64,000 nucleotides of DNA. Origin: Hsuehochloa calcarea. Lineage: Eukaryota > Streptophyta > Magnoliopsida > Poales > Poaceae. Under the pieces are notes generated by a model, which was given only the letters and a program-made list of their open reading frames with translations, was not told where the DNA came from and ran no database searches. This document shows, piece after piece, positions 44,954 to 57,424 of the stretch (position 1 is the first letter of the stretch; each line of letters begins with the position of its first letter). The DNA lies in NCBI GenBank assembly GCA_036346395.1, contig CM070604.1, positions 47,705,662 to 47,769,661 of the forward strand. The letters are read 5' to 3'. The position numbers and the translations under genes were made by a program.

Positions 44954-45429
44954 TTTCATGCCCAAAAATTCCGGCCTCACTTGTCAGGCCGAGTCTGCCC
45001 CTGCTTTCTTTTGGGTTTTTTTTTTTTTTGGGAGATGACCAAGTCTTCCGTGCTAGGGCGAAGGCAGCGCATCGCACAACTCCACTCGCCCTCGCCGGAG
45101 TAAAATGGGCTGCCGTGCCGAGGATGGTGGGGCGGTTGGTGCGTCTTGGTGGCGGCGGTGTCGGTTTGCCACCGCTGGCCAGCTTCGGCCGGGTGAGCTA
45201 GCCCGGGGCCGTTCGGTGGGCGGGACGCCGTGGCCGTATGGTTGGGGTCGGAGGGCGGACCGCGCGTTGGGCGCCCGTGTCGTGCGGTGGACCTTGCGCT
45301 CGGCGGTGCCGCCCCTCGCTGAGTGGCGCAGTGCGGCCGTGGTGTGCGCGGTGCATTGGTCGTGGGATATTACGTACGGGCTTTGCGCATTTGCTGGTAC
45401 GCGGCTGGCTTCACAGGAAGGTGATTTTT

Positions 45430-45700
45430 GAAAAAAAAAATAGTAAAAAATATATACAAATAGGTTACTATTGTAATCTGGAATGGAGAAATTTTTCTAT
45501 CGTTATTTTCATTGACGACAGTATTCCTGAGGTTCCTGTCGCCAATTAAACTGACGATAAGACAATTTCGCCAGTTCAATCGGCGATAGGACTCTGCAAT
45601 CAGTTCAATTGGCTACAGAGATATTGACGCCAATTGGAATAGCGACATAGTCCTATATTTATTTATTTTAAATTTATGTGTAGATAATTCGGTCTAAAGA
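45430..45700. repeat. Hairpin-rich motif array (copy 2)
   Basis: CTGTCGCCAATTAAACTGACGATAAG, CGCCAGTTCAATCGGCG and GACGCCAATTGGAATAGCGAC; similar to 32880-33140. Confidence 0.6.
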
Positions 45701-46640
45701 TTTAGTGTATTTCATAAAGTTTTTTGTAATACCTTGAAGTGTCTGCGTAGTTCGGAATCTAAAATTAGAAAAGATAAAAAAAATAAAGTAGAGAATGCGA
45801 GATCAGCAGCGCAATTTGGAACGTGGGTTCAGCGGCGCAATAACACAAATAACCCTCTTGGGAGCGAAATAAAAAAAAACAATTTGGGCTTAAGGTTGTC
45901 ATGCGCGTTGTCGTCCCGATTGTATTGTTCGTAGAACCGATTTCTTCAAGAAAAATATTACATCATATTTAATAGTCAAAATATCTGGGAATAGAGATTT
46001 AAGTTTGAAAGACCCCATAATTTAATTGTGAATTACAAAGTGCACTGGGTTTGGTTACGTACATTATAAACAAATCAACAAACCAAAATACTCCTACGAT
46101 GCATGTGCGCCTTTTTGGGATTCGAAAAAAGGTTGATTGAAATGAAATCGATCAGTCCTTGCGGCCCATCGGTCCCTTCCCCTTATCTCTGGACTAGTTT
46201 TGAAGTTGCATCGCATCTCCAGCTGCCATTATGCGCAGATGTAGTTAGGAATTTTTGTGGAATTGAACGTAAGATGTGAAAAATCTATATGTGTGCAAGA
46301 TTCGATTGTGAGGATGCTCTCGCATGTGTAGTACGTCTGGGCAGCCGTCGCTGGGTGTGTGGACTAGATGATCTTAGCCGGTTCTTCGCACACACATTAC
46401 AGCGTGAGAACTTTGGTGGTACCAGTGCATCCTTTATATAAAAATCTAAGTAGGGTTTGACCCTCTCGGCAAGCCACTTGCGCTTCCACAACATCTTCGC
46501 GTAGAAGTTCGCCAGCGAGCCCAATATCTCCTTCCTCTCAGTTGTATGAACCAAACTTTGGTGAAGTGTTGGGTGTGGTGGAGTAGTGTTCTCCTCCAGC
46601 TCTCTTCCACTCCAGTTCTCTTATCCCTCTTTTTATAATG

Positions 46641-47150
46641 GGTCTTTTCGGTCTGAAAGGGTGGTGTGGCGGAGTATGCTCTTTTCGGTCTGCAAATGTA
46701 GCGTTGTAGTGTGTTGTCAACTCGGTCTACAAAAGTGGCAGTTTGTGGCGTGTCATGCTGTGTTCTTTTCAGTTTGAAAAGGTCGCATGACTGAGTGTAG
46801 CCTTTTCGGTCTAAAAAGGTAGCGTCGCAGTGTGTTGTCAACTCGGTCTACAAAAGTGGCAGCGTGTGGCGTGACAGAATGCGGTCTTTTCTATCTAAAA
46901 AGGGGGTGTGACGGAATATGGTCTTTTCGATGTGGAAAGGTAGTATCGAAGTGTTTTGTTAGCTTGATCTGCAGAAGTGGCAGTGTGCGGCGTGACCCGG
47001 TGCGGTTTTTTGGTCTGAAAAGGGGGTGTGGCGGACTGTGGTCTTTTCCGTGTGAAAAATAACATCAAAGTGTGTTGTCATCTTGGTCTGCAAAAGTGGC
47101 GGTGTGTGGTGTGACCCGGTGCGTTCTTTAAGGTTTGAAAATGTAAGATG
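46641..47150. repeat. 120-bp minisatellite, copy 1
   Basis: Units begin GGTCTTTTCGGTCTGAAA at about 46641, 46761, 46882, 47003 and a partial one at 47123; period 120-121 bp. Each unit contains a half-unit echo (CTTTTCGGTCTG/CTTTTCGATGTGG) and the block GGTCTACAAAAGTGGCAG. Confidence 0.9.
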
Positions 47151-47286
47151 TCGCGATGCTGACTCCCTTACATAGTTCCATGTACACACAAGAACAAACA
47201 ATACCGAAACACGAGACTAGTGTAATGTAAGTTGTACAGAAATTTATATTTACATGACATGACTGATATTTACAAGAACAAAATAT

Positions 47287-48125
47287 CTACTCACGGGACC
47301 TCTTGGGGCATACCCCACGTGTGGCTCCTAGCCTTGTCAGAGGCAACTGCGGGCGCTGGTACGAGTAGATCAAAGGCTTAGACGGCCGAGGCACCTTATC
47401 GACGCGAGTAGCCTGACAGAATGTTGTGAGAGGGTGCTGCGTCAGCTGACTCGCTCTGGGCGCACCGTGAAGCTGTGAAGCCCCCACAGAGACTTGGCTG
47501 CTCTCGTTGTGCGAAGGCCCACCGCCACTGTGGTCGAAATCGAAGTTTGCGGAGCATAACTCCTCGTGTGATACCATTTCCTCGCCCCCAAAGGGTTGTA
47601 CAAGCTGGGAAACATCACGTTATGCATGTAAACATGATGAAAATGATGAAATAATATGTTGTGCATGCAAACAAAATAGACATACATCGTCGCACGAAAA
47701 TAGCGAACCATTCCACGTGCTCCTGCCCCCATGTACGGGTGGAACTCAGTGCCTATCAGAGAAAATTGTTGTTAGTAACTTCTGGAGTTCAAAATAAACG
47801 ACTAGACGTTAGTGTTTTATGCTGACCTACAAACTGTACCAGGGTACTCCTAGCACGGTGCCACGAGGACCCACCTGCCACGTTCTGGTGAAGAGTCGTG
47901 GGGCGTGACGTACCGTGGCTCACCCCCACCCCCACGTCCACGCACAGGTGGGTCCATGACCTCCCTCGGCCTGCGGCAAGAAGGTAGCTAGATGTCTCGC
48001 CACGTCTTATCAACGAACTGGTCCATGACCTCTCTAATCTTCTGCGCCATCATGCCGAAGCGCTCCCCGAGCGTCATACAACGCACGGAGGTCTTCAACT
48101 CGTGCATCCCCCCATTGTAGATCGA
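47287..48125 (-). pseudogene. PMD-gene 3' exons, copy 1
   Basis: Minus-strand blocks: about 48122-47960 (GERFGMMAQKIREVMDQFVDK then TWRDI and an in-frame stop), about 47735-47690 (MGAGARGMVRYFRATM followed by a GT donor), and 47577-47287 (MVSHEELCSANFDFDHSGGG ... PKRSRE and stop). These match the tails of plant mobile domain (PMD/MAIN-like) genes in style and lie downstream of the PMD core in the same orientation. Assignment rests mainly on position. Confidence 0.45.
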
Positions 48126-48219
48126 CCTGTACACATAATTAACAAGTTAGAAACCAAAAATATGCGAAGCAAATAAAATGTACGGACTATTCAATACGTA
48201 CCACGCGATGGAATGCAGA

Positions 48220-48668
48220 GTCCGACAGGGTGGTGATGAGGACATCCCAACCTTCAATGACCACGCTGAAGATGATCATCTCCGCGACCAAGATATTCTC
48301 AAGGATCAAAAATATCAAGGACCAATCACAAGAAGACGTGCTAAGCAAATACATGATCAGGTGAATGCTAACCTAAGCTACATTTCGGATTCTTGTGATT
48401 TGGTCGTGCCCTCCACTTTTTCTTCTTTGATTGGACTTAGGTGCCTCGGTGTGGAACGAGAAGAAAAACTATGTGCTACCAGTATGGCTTACGTAAAAAC
48501 AAAGGAGCTCACTACCTTGTGACAGATGTGCCACTTCCCAAGGGCAAGGTGTATCAACCTGTCACGTTTCACTGTGTATAACCTATATGGATGGAAATAT
48601 AATCAAGTCTATTTTCACCTCCAACAAACGGCTCATCATTTGGACTTCCGAGGAGAAAGTTATTGTTG
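48220..48668 (+). mobile_element. Gypsy gag-pol tail, shortened copy
   Basis: The plus frame carries GPITRRRAKQIHDQVNANLS, the end-of-pol signature of many grass gypsy elements; it stops at the tandem junction. Confidence 0.7.
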
Positions 48669-49144
48669 TTTCATGCCCAAAATTCCGGCCTCACTTGTCA
48701 GGCCGAGTCTGCCCCTGCTTTCTTTTGGGTTTTTTTTTTTTTTTTGGAGATGACCAAGTCTTCCGTGCTAGGGCGAAGGCAGCGCATCGCACAACTCCAC
48801 TCGCCCTCGCCGGAGTAAAATGGGCTGCCGTGCCGAGGATGGTGGGGCGGTTGGTGCGTCTTGGTGGCGGCGGTGTCGGTTTGCCATCGCTGGCCAGCTT
48901 CGGCCGGGTGAGCTAGCCCGAGGCCGTTCGGTGGGCGGGACGCCGTGGCCGTATGGTTGGGATCGGAGGGCGGACCGCGCGTTGGGCGCCCGTGTCGTGC
49001 GGTGGACCTTGCGCTCGGCGGTGCCGCCCCTCGCTGAGTGGCGCAGTGCGGCCGTGGTGTGCGCGGTGCATTGGTCGTGGGATATTACGTACGGGCTTTG
49101 CGCATTTGCTGGTACGCGGCTGGCTTCACAGGAAGGTGATTTTT

Positions 49145-49415
49145 TTAAAAAAAAAAATAGTAAAAAATATATACAAATAGATTACTGTCGTCATCTGAAA
49201 TGAAGAAATTTTCCTATTGTTATTTTCATTGGCGACAGTATCCCTGAGGTTCCTGTCGCCAATTAAACTGGCGATAAGACAATTTCGCCAGTTCAATCGG
49301 CGATAGGACTATGCAATCAGTTCAATTGGCTACAGGGATATTGGCGCCAATTGGAATGGTGACATAGTCCTATATTTATTTATTTTAAATTTATGTGTAG
49401 ATAATTCGGTCTAAA
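49145..49415. repeat. Hairpin-rich motif array (copy 3)
   Basis: Tandem-duplicate of the array at 45430, here with GTCGCCAATTAAACTGGCGAT, restoring better pairing of the hairpin than in copy 2. Confidence 0.6.
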
Positions 49416-50354
49416 GATTTAGTGTATTTCATAATGTTTTTTGTAATACCTTGAAGTGTTTGCGTAGTCGGAATCTAAAATTAGAAAAGATAAAAAAAAT
49501 GAAGTAGAGAATGCGAGATCAGCAGCGCAATTTGGAACGTGAGTTCAGCGGCGCAATAACACAAATAACCCTCTTGGGAGCGAAATAAAAAAACTATTTG
49601 GGCTTAAGGTTGTCATGCGCGTTGTCGTCCCGATTGTATTGTTCGTAGAACCGATTTCTTCAAAAAAAAAATTACATCATATTTAATAGTCAAAGTATAT
49701 GGGAATAGAGATTTAAGTTTGAAAGACCCCATAATTTAATTGTGAATTACATAGTGTGCTGGGTTTGGTTACGTACATTATAAACAAATCAACAAACCAA
49801 AATACTCCTACGATGCATGTGCGCCTTTTTGGGATCCGAAAAAAGGTTGACTGAAATGAAATCGATCAGTCCTTGCGGCACATCGGTCCCTTCCCCTTGT
49901 CTCTAGACTAGTTTTGAAGTTGCATCGCATCTCCAGCTGCCATTATGCGCAGATGTAGTTAGGAATTTTTGTGGAATTAAACGTAAGATGTGAAAAATCT
50001 ATATGTGTGCAAGATTCAATTGTGAGGATGCTCTCGCATGTGTAGTACGCCTGGGCAGCCGTCGTTGGGTGTGTGGACTAGATGATCTTAGCCGGTTCTT
50101 CGCACACACATTACAGCGTGAGAACTCTGGTGGTACCAGTGCATCCTTTATATAAAAATCTGAGTAGGGTTTGACCCTCTCGGCAAGCCACTTGCGCTTC
50201 CGCAATATCTTCGCGTAGAAGTTCGCCAGTGAGCCCAATATCTCCTTCCTCTCAGTTGTATGAACCAAGCTTTGGTGAAGTGTTAGGTGTGGTGGAGTAG
50301 TGTTCTCCTCCAGCTCTCTTCTACTCCAGTTCTCTTATCCCTCTTTTTATAATA

Positions 50355-50870
50355 GGTCTTTTCGGTCTGAAAGGGTGGTGTGGCGGAGTATGCTCTTTTC
50401 GGTCTGCAAATGTAGCGTTGTAGTGTGTTGTCAACTCAGTCTACAAAAGTGGCAGTTTGTGGCGTGTCATGCTGCGTTCTTTTAAGTCTGAAAAGGTCGC
50501 ATGACTGAGTGTAGCCTTTTCGGTCTAAAAAGGTAGTGTCGCAGTGTGTTGTCAACTCGGTCTACAAAAGTGGCAGTGTGTGGCGTGACAGGATACGATC
50601 TTTTCTGTCTAAAAATGGGGTGTGGCGGAATATGGTCTTTTCGATGTGGAAAGGTAGCATCGAAGTGTTTTGTTAGCTCGGTCTGCAGAAGTGGCAGTGT
50701 GTGGCGTGACCCGGTGCGATCTTTTCGGTCTGAAAAGGGGGTGTGGCGGACTGTGGTCTTTTCGGTGTGAAAAGTAGCATCAAAGTGTGTTGTCATCTTG
50801 GTCTGCAAAAGTGGCGGTGTGTGGAGTGACCCGGTGCGGTCCTTAAGGTTTGAAAGTGTAAGATGTCGCG
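50355..50870. repeat. 120-bp minisatellite, copy 2
   Basis: Same array in the second tandem copy, same unit number, indicating that no unit gain or loss occurred since duplication. Confidence 0.9.
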
Positions 50871-50999
50871 ATGCTGACTCCCTTACATAGTTCCCTGTAC
50901 ACACAAGAACAAACAATACCGAAACACGAGACTAGTGTAATGTAAGTTGTACAGAAATTTATATTTACATGACATGACTGATATTTATAAGAACAAAAT

Positions 51000-51840
51000 A
51001 TCTACTCACGGGACCTCTTAGGGCATACCCCACGTGTGGCTCCTAGCCTTGTCAGAGGTAACTGCGGGCGCTGGTATGAGTAGATTAAAGGCTTAGACGA
51101 CCGAGGCATCTTACCGACGCGAGTAGCCTGACGGAATGTTGTGAGAGGGTGCTGCGTCAGCTGACTCGCTCCGGGCGCACCATGAAGCTATGAAACCCCC
51201 ACAGAGACTTGGCTGCTCTTGTCGTGCGAAGGCCCACCGCCACCGTGGTCAAAATCGAAGTCTACGGAGCATAACTCCTCGTGTGACACCAGTTCCTCGT
51301 CCCAAAGGGTTGTACAAGCTGGGAAACATCACGTTATGCATGTAAACATGACGAAAATGATGAAATAATATGTTGTGCATGCAAACAAAATAGACATACA
51401 TCGTCGCACGAAAATAGCGGACCATTCCACGTGCTCCTGCCCCCATGTACAGGTGGAACTCAGTGCCTATCAGAGAAAATTGTTGCTAGTAACTACTGGA
51501 GTTCAAAATAAACAACTAGACGTGAGTGTTTTATGCTGACCTACAAACTGTACCAGGGTACTCCTAGCACGGTGCCACAAGGACCCACCTGCCATGTTCT
51601 GGTGAAGAGTCGTGGGGCGTGACGTACCGTGGCTCACCCCCACCCCCACGTCCACGCACAGGTGGGTCCATGACCCCTCTCGGCCTGCGGCAAGAAGGTA
51701 GCTAGATGTCTCGCCACGTCTTATCAACGAACTGGTCCATGACCTCTCTAATCTTCTGCGCCATCATGCCGAAGCGCTCCCCGAGCGTCATACAACGCAC
51801 GGAGGTCTTCAACTCGTGCATCCCCCATTGTAGATCGACC
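51000..51840 (-). pseudogene. PMD-gene 3' exons, copy 2
   Basis: Counterpart of 47287-48125 with the same stop after TWRDI, and with a one-base loss near 51303 that breaks the frame before the last block. This copy is the one contiguous with the PMD core. Confidence 0.45.
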
Positions 51841-51932
51841 TGTACACATAATTAACAAGTTAGAAACCAAAAATATGCTAAGCAAATAAAATGTACGGAC
51901 TATTCAATACGTACCACGCGATGGAATGCAGA

Positions 51933-52760
51933 GTCCGACAGGGTGGTGATGAGGACATCCCAACCTTCAATGACCACGCTGAAGATGATCATCTCCGCGA
52001 CCAAGATATTCTCAAGGATCAAAAATATCAAGGACCAATCACGCGAAGACGTGCTAAGCAAATACATGATCAGGTGAATGCTAACCTAAGCTACATTTCG
52101 AATTCTTGTGATTTGGTCGTGCCCTCCACCTTTTCTTCTTTGATTGGACTTAGGTGCCTCGGTGTGAAACGAGAAGAAAGACTATGTGCTACCAATATGG
52201 CTTACGTAAAAACAAAGGAGCTCACTACCTTGTGACAGATGCGCCACTTCCCAAGGGCAAGGCGTACCAACCTGTCACGTTTCACTGTGTATAACCTATA
52301 TGGATGGAAATATAATCAAGTCTATTTTCACCTCCAACAAACGGCTCATCATTTGGACTTCTGAGGAGAAAGTTATTGTTGTTTTACTGAAGACTGCACA
52401 GAAGTTGAGCATAACGTGGTGACTTATGTTCATACCCAGCCAGGAGGGTTGTTCCTAGTATATATACCCCTCTACCCCCATCAGTGGAGGTACCTTTGAG
52501 TTTTCGACAAACCGATATATAAAAATTGCAACAAGACTGCTGACTGCCTTGCTCCTTTGCTCTTGTGAGTTCTCTTGGATTTGCAAGAAGATTCATCTGG
52601 GATCCCCTAATTCGTGCTCTACACTTCTGGGCGTTTTGTGTGGATTAGTTCCAGATTGTGGTTCTGTGATTGTTCGGATAGCGGGTCGGAGTCCAAAAGG
52701 CTTCGGATCGTCTCTCCCCAACGCTTGGTCGCATCCAATCTTGGTAGGTTAAAGCTAGTT
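51933..52760 (+). mobile_element. Gypsy remnant: pol C-terminus plus 3' LTR part
   Basis: The plus frame DEDIPTFNDHAEDDHLRDQD then GPITRRRAKQIHDQVNANLS is followed by non-coding LTR-like sequence with a TATA-like TATATATACC at about 52461 and a 3' end near 52750. Only the 3' end of the element is present, inserted between the PMD core and its 3' exons. Confidence 0.65.
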
Positions 52761-52829
52761 ACCCTTTTCCGCTACTCACAACTAGTTATCCCCGCTGTCC
52801 ACAGCAAAATTCGCTTTGTTCTTCAACCT

Positions 52830-55800
52830 ACACCGTGAAGATCGGGCCACCCCTAGCGAGTACCCATCAGGTGGGGTACGTGTTGAACGTCGTTCCCTCA
52901 TGTCGTGGTGGGTCGTCCACGTTCCTGACGTAGCGAACCCTCGTCTGACTAGAGTACCACTCGATGTACTCCTCGTACATCTCAGGGTCGTAGGGAGCAT
53001 CCTCCTGGACGACGTCCTCCAAGACGTGGAGCCATCCCTGAACCCATGAGAGCATCTTGTCTGTCCAGGAAGCCGTAGCAAGCACTCCCTTCCTAGTGTA
53101 CCTTTGAAAATCAAGATAATTATTTTGTAGGTACGTAACGCAAATGGTACGGTAGAAATAAAATGTGAACTTATCCATGCACGTTCGGCGCCACTCATTG
53201 CCCCCAGGGGACTGGGACCTTCTGTCGCAGACCGAACTGGCGCATCACCAGTATGCATGGTCTCGCATGCACAGGCTCGACAGGCCTCGGGGTGTGCGCG
53301 CGTACACCCTATCGGGAGTGTACGGTGTCCAGATGACGCGGTCATCTGTCAACTGATCGAACATCGCAACGTAGTCCGGGTAGGACGCGTGCGTAGTGAT
53401 CGAAGTAAAGGTGACATGTGGAATAGAACAACTTAAACTTAGTACAATAAATAGAATTACAATATGAAAAAGAATAAATGTTCGAAAAACTTACCCTTCG
53501 GGACACCACACGGTACCCATGGTCGACCGGACCACATCATCGTCTTCAGCGTACATGGCGACGATGTAGGCTCGTAGGTCCAGCTGTTGTCATCCGATCT
53601 GGAAACACTCAAAGGATCACAACTGAATAAGCAGCGGGCATCCGGAGAGGATGGAGTTGTCCCAAATCCAGTGGGACATGTCGCACAGGGCACGGTACGT
53701 CATGCACAGCACCGCCGGGCCCCAGGCGTACGGCTAGATCGCCTCCACCTCCAAGTCCGCCAACTCGCGTGCGTACCGGATCATGTGCATGTCGACACTA
53801 TCGTCGTGGGACCGTAAAAACATCACCCACCCGAATAGTCATAGCAAGTAGGCCTCCAAGTGCCTCCTCACCGTGTACTCAGGTGCGTCCTCTACCATAC
53901 ACTCTGGGTGCAAGAAAACATAGACACATCACTAAGTTGCACAAAGCAATTGAAGTGGAATGACAAGAGTAAAAAAAACTTACGTAGAACTGGCATATCC
54001 ATTTCAGCGACGGCCCGTGGGTACTGCTAAACTCCCTATAGCCATTGTTGGGCGGCAACACACCTTGGAACCTCGCGAGGAACTCATGCGCCATGTGGCT
54101 GGGACGTCGTGCGCCGCTAGGGGCAAGCCCACGCAAGGCAAGCCGGTCAAGAAGGTCACGTCCTGAAAGATCGACGCTTGTAAGATCGAGGAGGCCGACT
54201 AGAGGGGGTGATTAAGCAGTTTTAAAAATCTTTTGGCTAAAACCGACTTCTAATGTGGAAGAGTAAGTCAAATCGATTTTGCACAAATAAGGCCTAAAAC
54301 AACTAGTCTCACTAAGTGCACCAACAATATAAGACTATGTCAATGATAGCAAATATATAAAGATATGTAAGCAATTTAATTCTAGGAATGTAAATTGCAT
54401 AAAGTAAAACACTAGGGAACAAATTGCAATAACACAATGATATTTCACCGCTGTGTTCAGAGACTTGTCGGTCTCCCCTAATCCACGTTGAGGTAATCCC
54501 AAACTACTAGGACCAGCTCCACGAATTAAGACAAACACCTACAAGGTAAGTCCAACTACTTGGACCGGCTCCAACATGAACCAACACCTCGATCCACTTG
54601 GGGTTGCTCTTCCTCCACTCCGAAGATAGCGAGCACCAAACCACTCACAACCGCCCGGGTCTTCTCACAACCTTCTTTCAGAAGCTCACCGACGCAACAC
54701 CTCCAAGCCATTTAGGTGTCTGCAAACACCAAGAGTATCAAGCCAAAGACTCTCACTTGAACGAATCAAGTGTCTAAGTTCAAGTAGATACACAATCCAC
54801 TACCTAATGCAACACATGCACTTAGGGTTTGCTCTCTAAACTCACAAAGTGCAACATATGCACAAAATAGTGTAGAGGACTTGCTATGCTCAAGGGAATA
54901 AATATGGAACCAGCAACTCTCTCACAACCGGCTACAAGGGGGTATTTATACCCACACAAAGAAAACTAGCCGTTGAAGGAGAATCTTCAGACAACCAGGA
55001 AAAATCGGTCAAACCGCCAACCAATGGCCGACCAGACCACCCTAGCTCCAATGGCTATAAAACTAGCTGTTGGACACACTGTCGGGTCAACCATACTCAC
55101 AAGGACCGGTTAGACCGGACCGAACCGGTCAGACCGCCAGAGGAGCGGACAAACTGCTCGACAGAGAAAGGTCCAAAACCAAAAAAATGATTCTTTTGGA
55201 AAAAATGAACCGCCAACTAAAAATCAGTACTACTGGTGTGCGGTAGTACCACTGAACAATTGTAGTCATACCATTTTTAGGATCAAGAGAAACTCTCAAA
55301 AACACCTTCTCTGTAAAAAAAAAACATACCACACGAAAAAACGGTCATACCGCTAACTAGGGGCCGGTCAGACCGGCCAACACATGGTGGTTAGACCGAT
55401 ACCCCATCGTCCAACCGACTGACATGGCGGTAAGACCGCCCACTGTCAACAAGGCTGAAAACATATTGCACACCCTGTTTCAACTCAATTTGTAAAACAC
55501 ATTTACCAATTGACGCAAGATGCACATAAGGGATGAAAGCAAGATTCTCAACAAGTTGCAAAACACATTTGCCAACTTTAAAAATCAATGCCATAAGGAA
55601 TAAGGTACATGGACTTAAACCTTTTGCAAAACACATCCGTAAACTAAAGTCACATGCTACAAGAATTATACATGGTGCTCAACTATTTGTAAAACACATT
55701 CGCAAATATTAGCAACATGCTAACGAGAGCTAGAGCAAGTAAGACGAGCTATTAACACATGACTAACTCAAGCTACCAGTCAAGACCCCTCTTAATAGTA

Positions 55801-57364
55801 CGGTAACTTATACTAGCAATCTGGTCTCTAACCAAACACCAAGATCGGTAAAAGACTAGGAACATATCCTTAGTCTAGCGAGTCATACATTTGCCTTGCA
55901 CATCCTCTTGAAGCTTGATGACTCGCATCTTCACTTCAAGTCTGTGTTCTTGACATGAATATCATCAACATATGATAATCTTCTTCACTTCAGGATCTTG
56001 TCTTGATACTCATTAACACAAGATGACATCTTTCATCCCGAATCTTAACTTGAACATCATCAACGCATGATGATCTTCCTTACGTGCCCTAGATCAACAC
56101 ATGATGGGTCTTCTCTTGACTTGATGATCAACTTATGATCATCTTCTCTTCGAGATCTTGATATGCATCAACACATAATGCATCCTTCACTTGACTTCCA
56201 TCAACACATGAAGGATCTTCTCTTCTTGAACTTTGACTTGATGTCGATCAACTCACGATGTCATCCCAAGTCGTCGTCGTCATAGAACTCAACCTATTTC
56301 ACTAACTCGTGGAAAATGTTAGTTCCACAATGTGATTATCATTAATTATCACAACATACCATTAATTCATAATAGTGGGTTAAGATATTTCAATCTTTTC
56401 CTCTTTGGTAATTGATAACAACCATCTCAATTATAAATAATTGAATATAAAGTAATGCGGGTATATATGAATTACATAAGTTTTATATACTCAGTGGATA
56501 TGTTTCAAAGTAAAGATCCTAAATATATATGGATAAAAAAATATGGATCAATACCAATGAAAATACAAAACATAGAGTGAACTCCCCCTAAATGTGTGCA
56601 TGCACGAATGTGTAATAAGAACATGTGCACATATTCAAGTTAGACTTTTAGTGGAGTTCAACCTATATTTTGGATTAGGGGAATGCAACAAGATATAAAT
56701 ATATGATGTCAAATGCATGCCTCCATAATTTTCATATTTTCATCCAAATAAGACTACACAATAGGTATATCAATAGAAGTGTTAGTCTCACATATGAATT
56801 TATTATTAATCATCAAAATAATTTAATAACTCGTAATGACGGGTCTAAATTCTTCAGCGCCATCTCCCCGCACAGGAGGTGGAACGTGTGCATCTCTAGC
56901 CTCCACCGGTCAACTAGTGCCGTCAAGAGGCACTGGTTGTACGAAAAGTGCCTCGACGTACAACCACTGCCCGTGCGGTCCTGTACATCCTCCGACATCG
57001 TCTCTACCATCCTCGCTAGTAGAAGGAGGCATGCCGCTCCCAACCCGCGTTGAAAGGATTAAGAACAAACATGAGTCCACCCAAAGTAGTCAGACTTCAA
57101 TTGAGTACACGAATGTCACAACTACACGTACATCAGAACCTAACATGGATCCACCCTCCATGCCCTTATAGGCATGCGCAGCCGCAACGTGCCAAGCTCA
57201 ATCGCCGCCTCGCCCTCTTTGTGGAGGATGGTACTAAGGTGGCTACGGTGATGCACGTCAATGGTCGAGTTAAGCAACTTGTACGACCACTGCGCAGCGT
57301 CTCCTGGGTCCACCATACTTGGGAATTCAGTGCATACATTGTAAATATTACTAAACATATACAA
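52830..57364 (-). pseudogene. Plant mobile domain (PMD, MAIN-like) gene, broken
   Basis: Minus-strand blocks: 57364-57150 (DPGDAAQWSYKLLNSTIDVHHRSHL-like N-terminus); 57043-56860 (LLTALVDRWRLEMHTFHLLCGEMA); after a 2.7-kb copia insertion, 54175-53980 (QDVTFLTGLPCVGLPL, then GVLPPNNGYREFSSTHG); 53910-53625 (VRRHLEAYLL, LFGWVMFLRSHDDSVDMHM, YARELADLE, AVLCMTYRALCDMS); 53592-53490 (LDLRAYIVAMYAEDDDVV); 53400-53160; 53110-52840 (DPEMYEEYIEWYSSQTRVRY). This is the order of the PMD fold, found in MAIN/MAIL1 proteins and in transposon-carried relatives. Disruptions: stops replacing Trp-like codons at 53850 and 53730, a shift near 54090, a stop near 53225, and the insertion. Confidence 0.75.
54179..56857 (-). 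mobile_element. Copia LTR (same family) plus 3' internal piece inside PMD pseudogene
   Basis: It begins TGTAAGATCGAGGAGGCCGACTAGAGGGGG, parallel to the LTRs at 7863 and 13458, with a minus TATA box at 54941-54950 and CGGTCAGACCG-type palindromes at 55000-55440. From 55900 to 56270 it contains runs of (GACTTGATGATCAACTTATGATCATCTTC)-like repeats. The part from about 56290 to 56857 is probably internal sequence. No second LTR and no TSD, so the element is 5'-truncated. The exact LTR/internal boundary was not resolved. Confidence 0.7.
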
Positions 57365-57424
57365 AATGTAATAAGAAGCAACATATCTAATTTATTCAAT
57401 TATTGCATGATTAGCGACACATAG

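Larger units (their letters stand above)
44954..48668. repeat. 3.7-kb tandem duplication, copy 1
   Basis: Matches 48669-52384 over its whole length with offset 3713-3715 and a small percentage of substitutions and short indels. The junction at 48669 has 3-bp microhomology (TTT). Contents left to right: a GC-rich block (45050-45420), hairpin array, A/T-rich sequence, 120-bp minisatellite, minus-strand PMD tail exons, and a plus-strand gypsy tail cut at the junction. Confidence 0.93.
48669..52384. repeat. 3.7-kb tandem duplication, copy 2
   Basis: Direct repeat of copy 1. The gypsy tail at its right end continues beyond 52384 into unique sequence, so this end is the original context and copy 1 holds the shortened version. 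Confidence 0.93.

Noticed and set aside
44972..45029. CGGCCT...AGGCCG hairpin followed by a T-run, like a bacterial terminator
   Set aside because: The DNA is plant nuclear; such a structure has no known terminator role there, and it marks the start of a repeat unit.
45105..45431. 108-codon GC-rich ORF, repeated at 48820
   Set aside because: Trp/Arg-rich with no known motif; the identical ORF in the tandem copy reflects the DNA duplication, not selection. GC-rich random frame.
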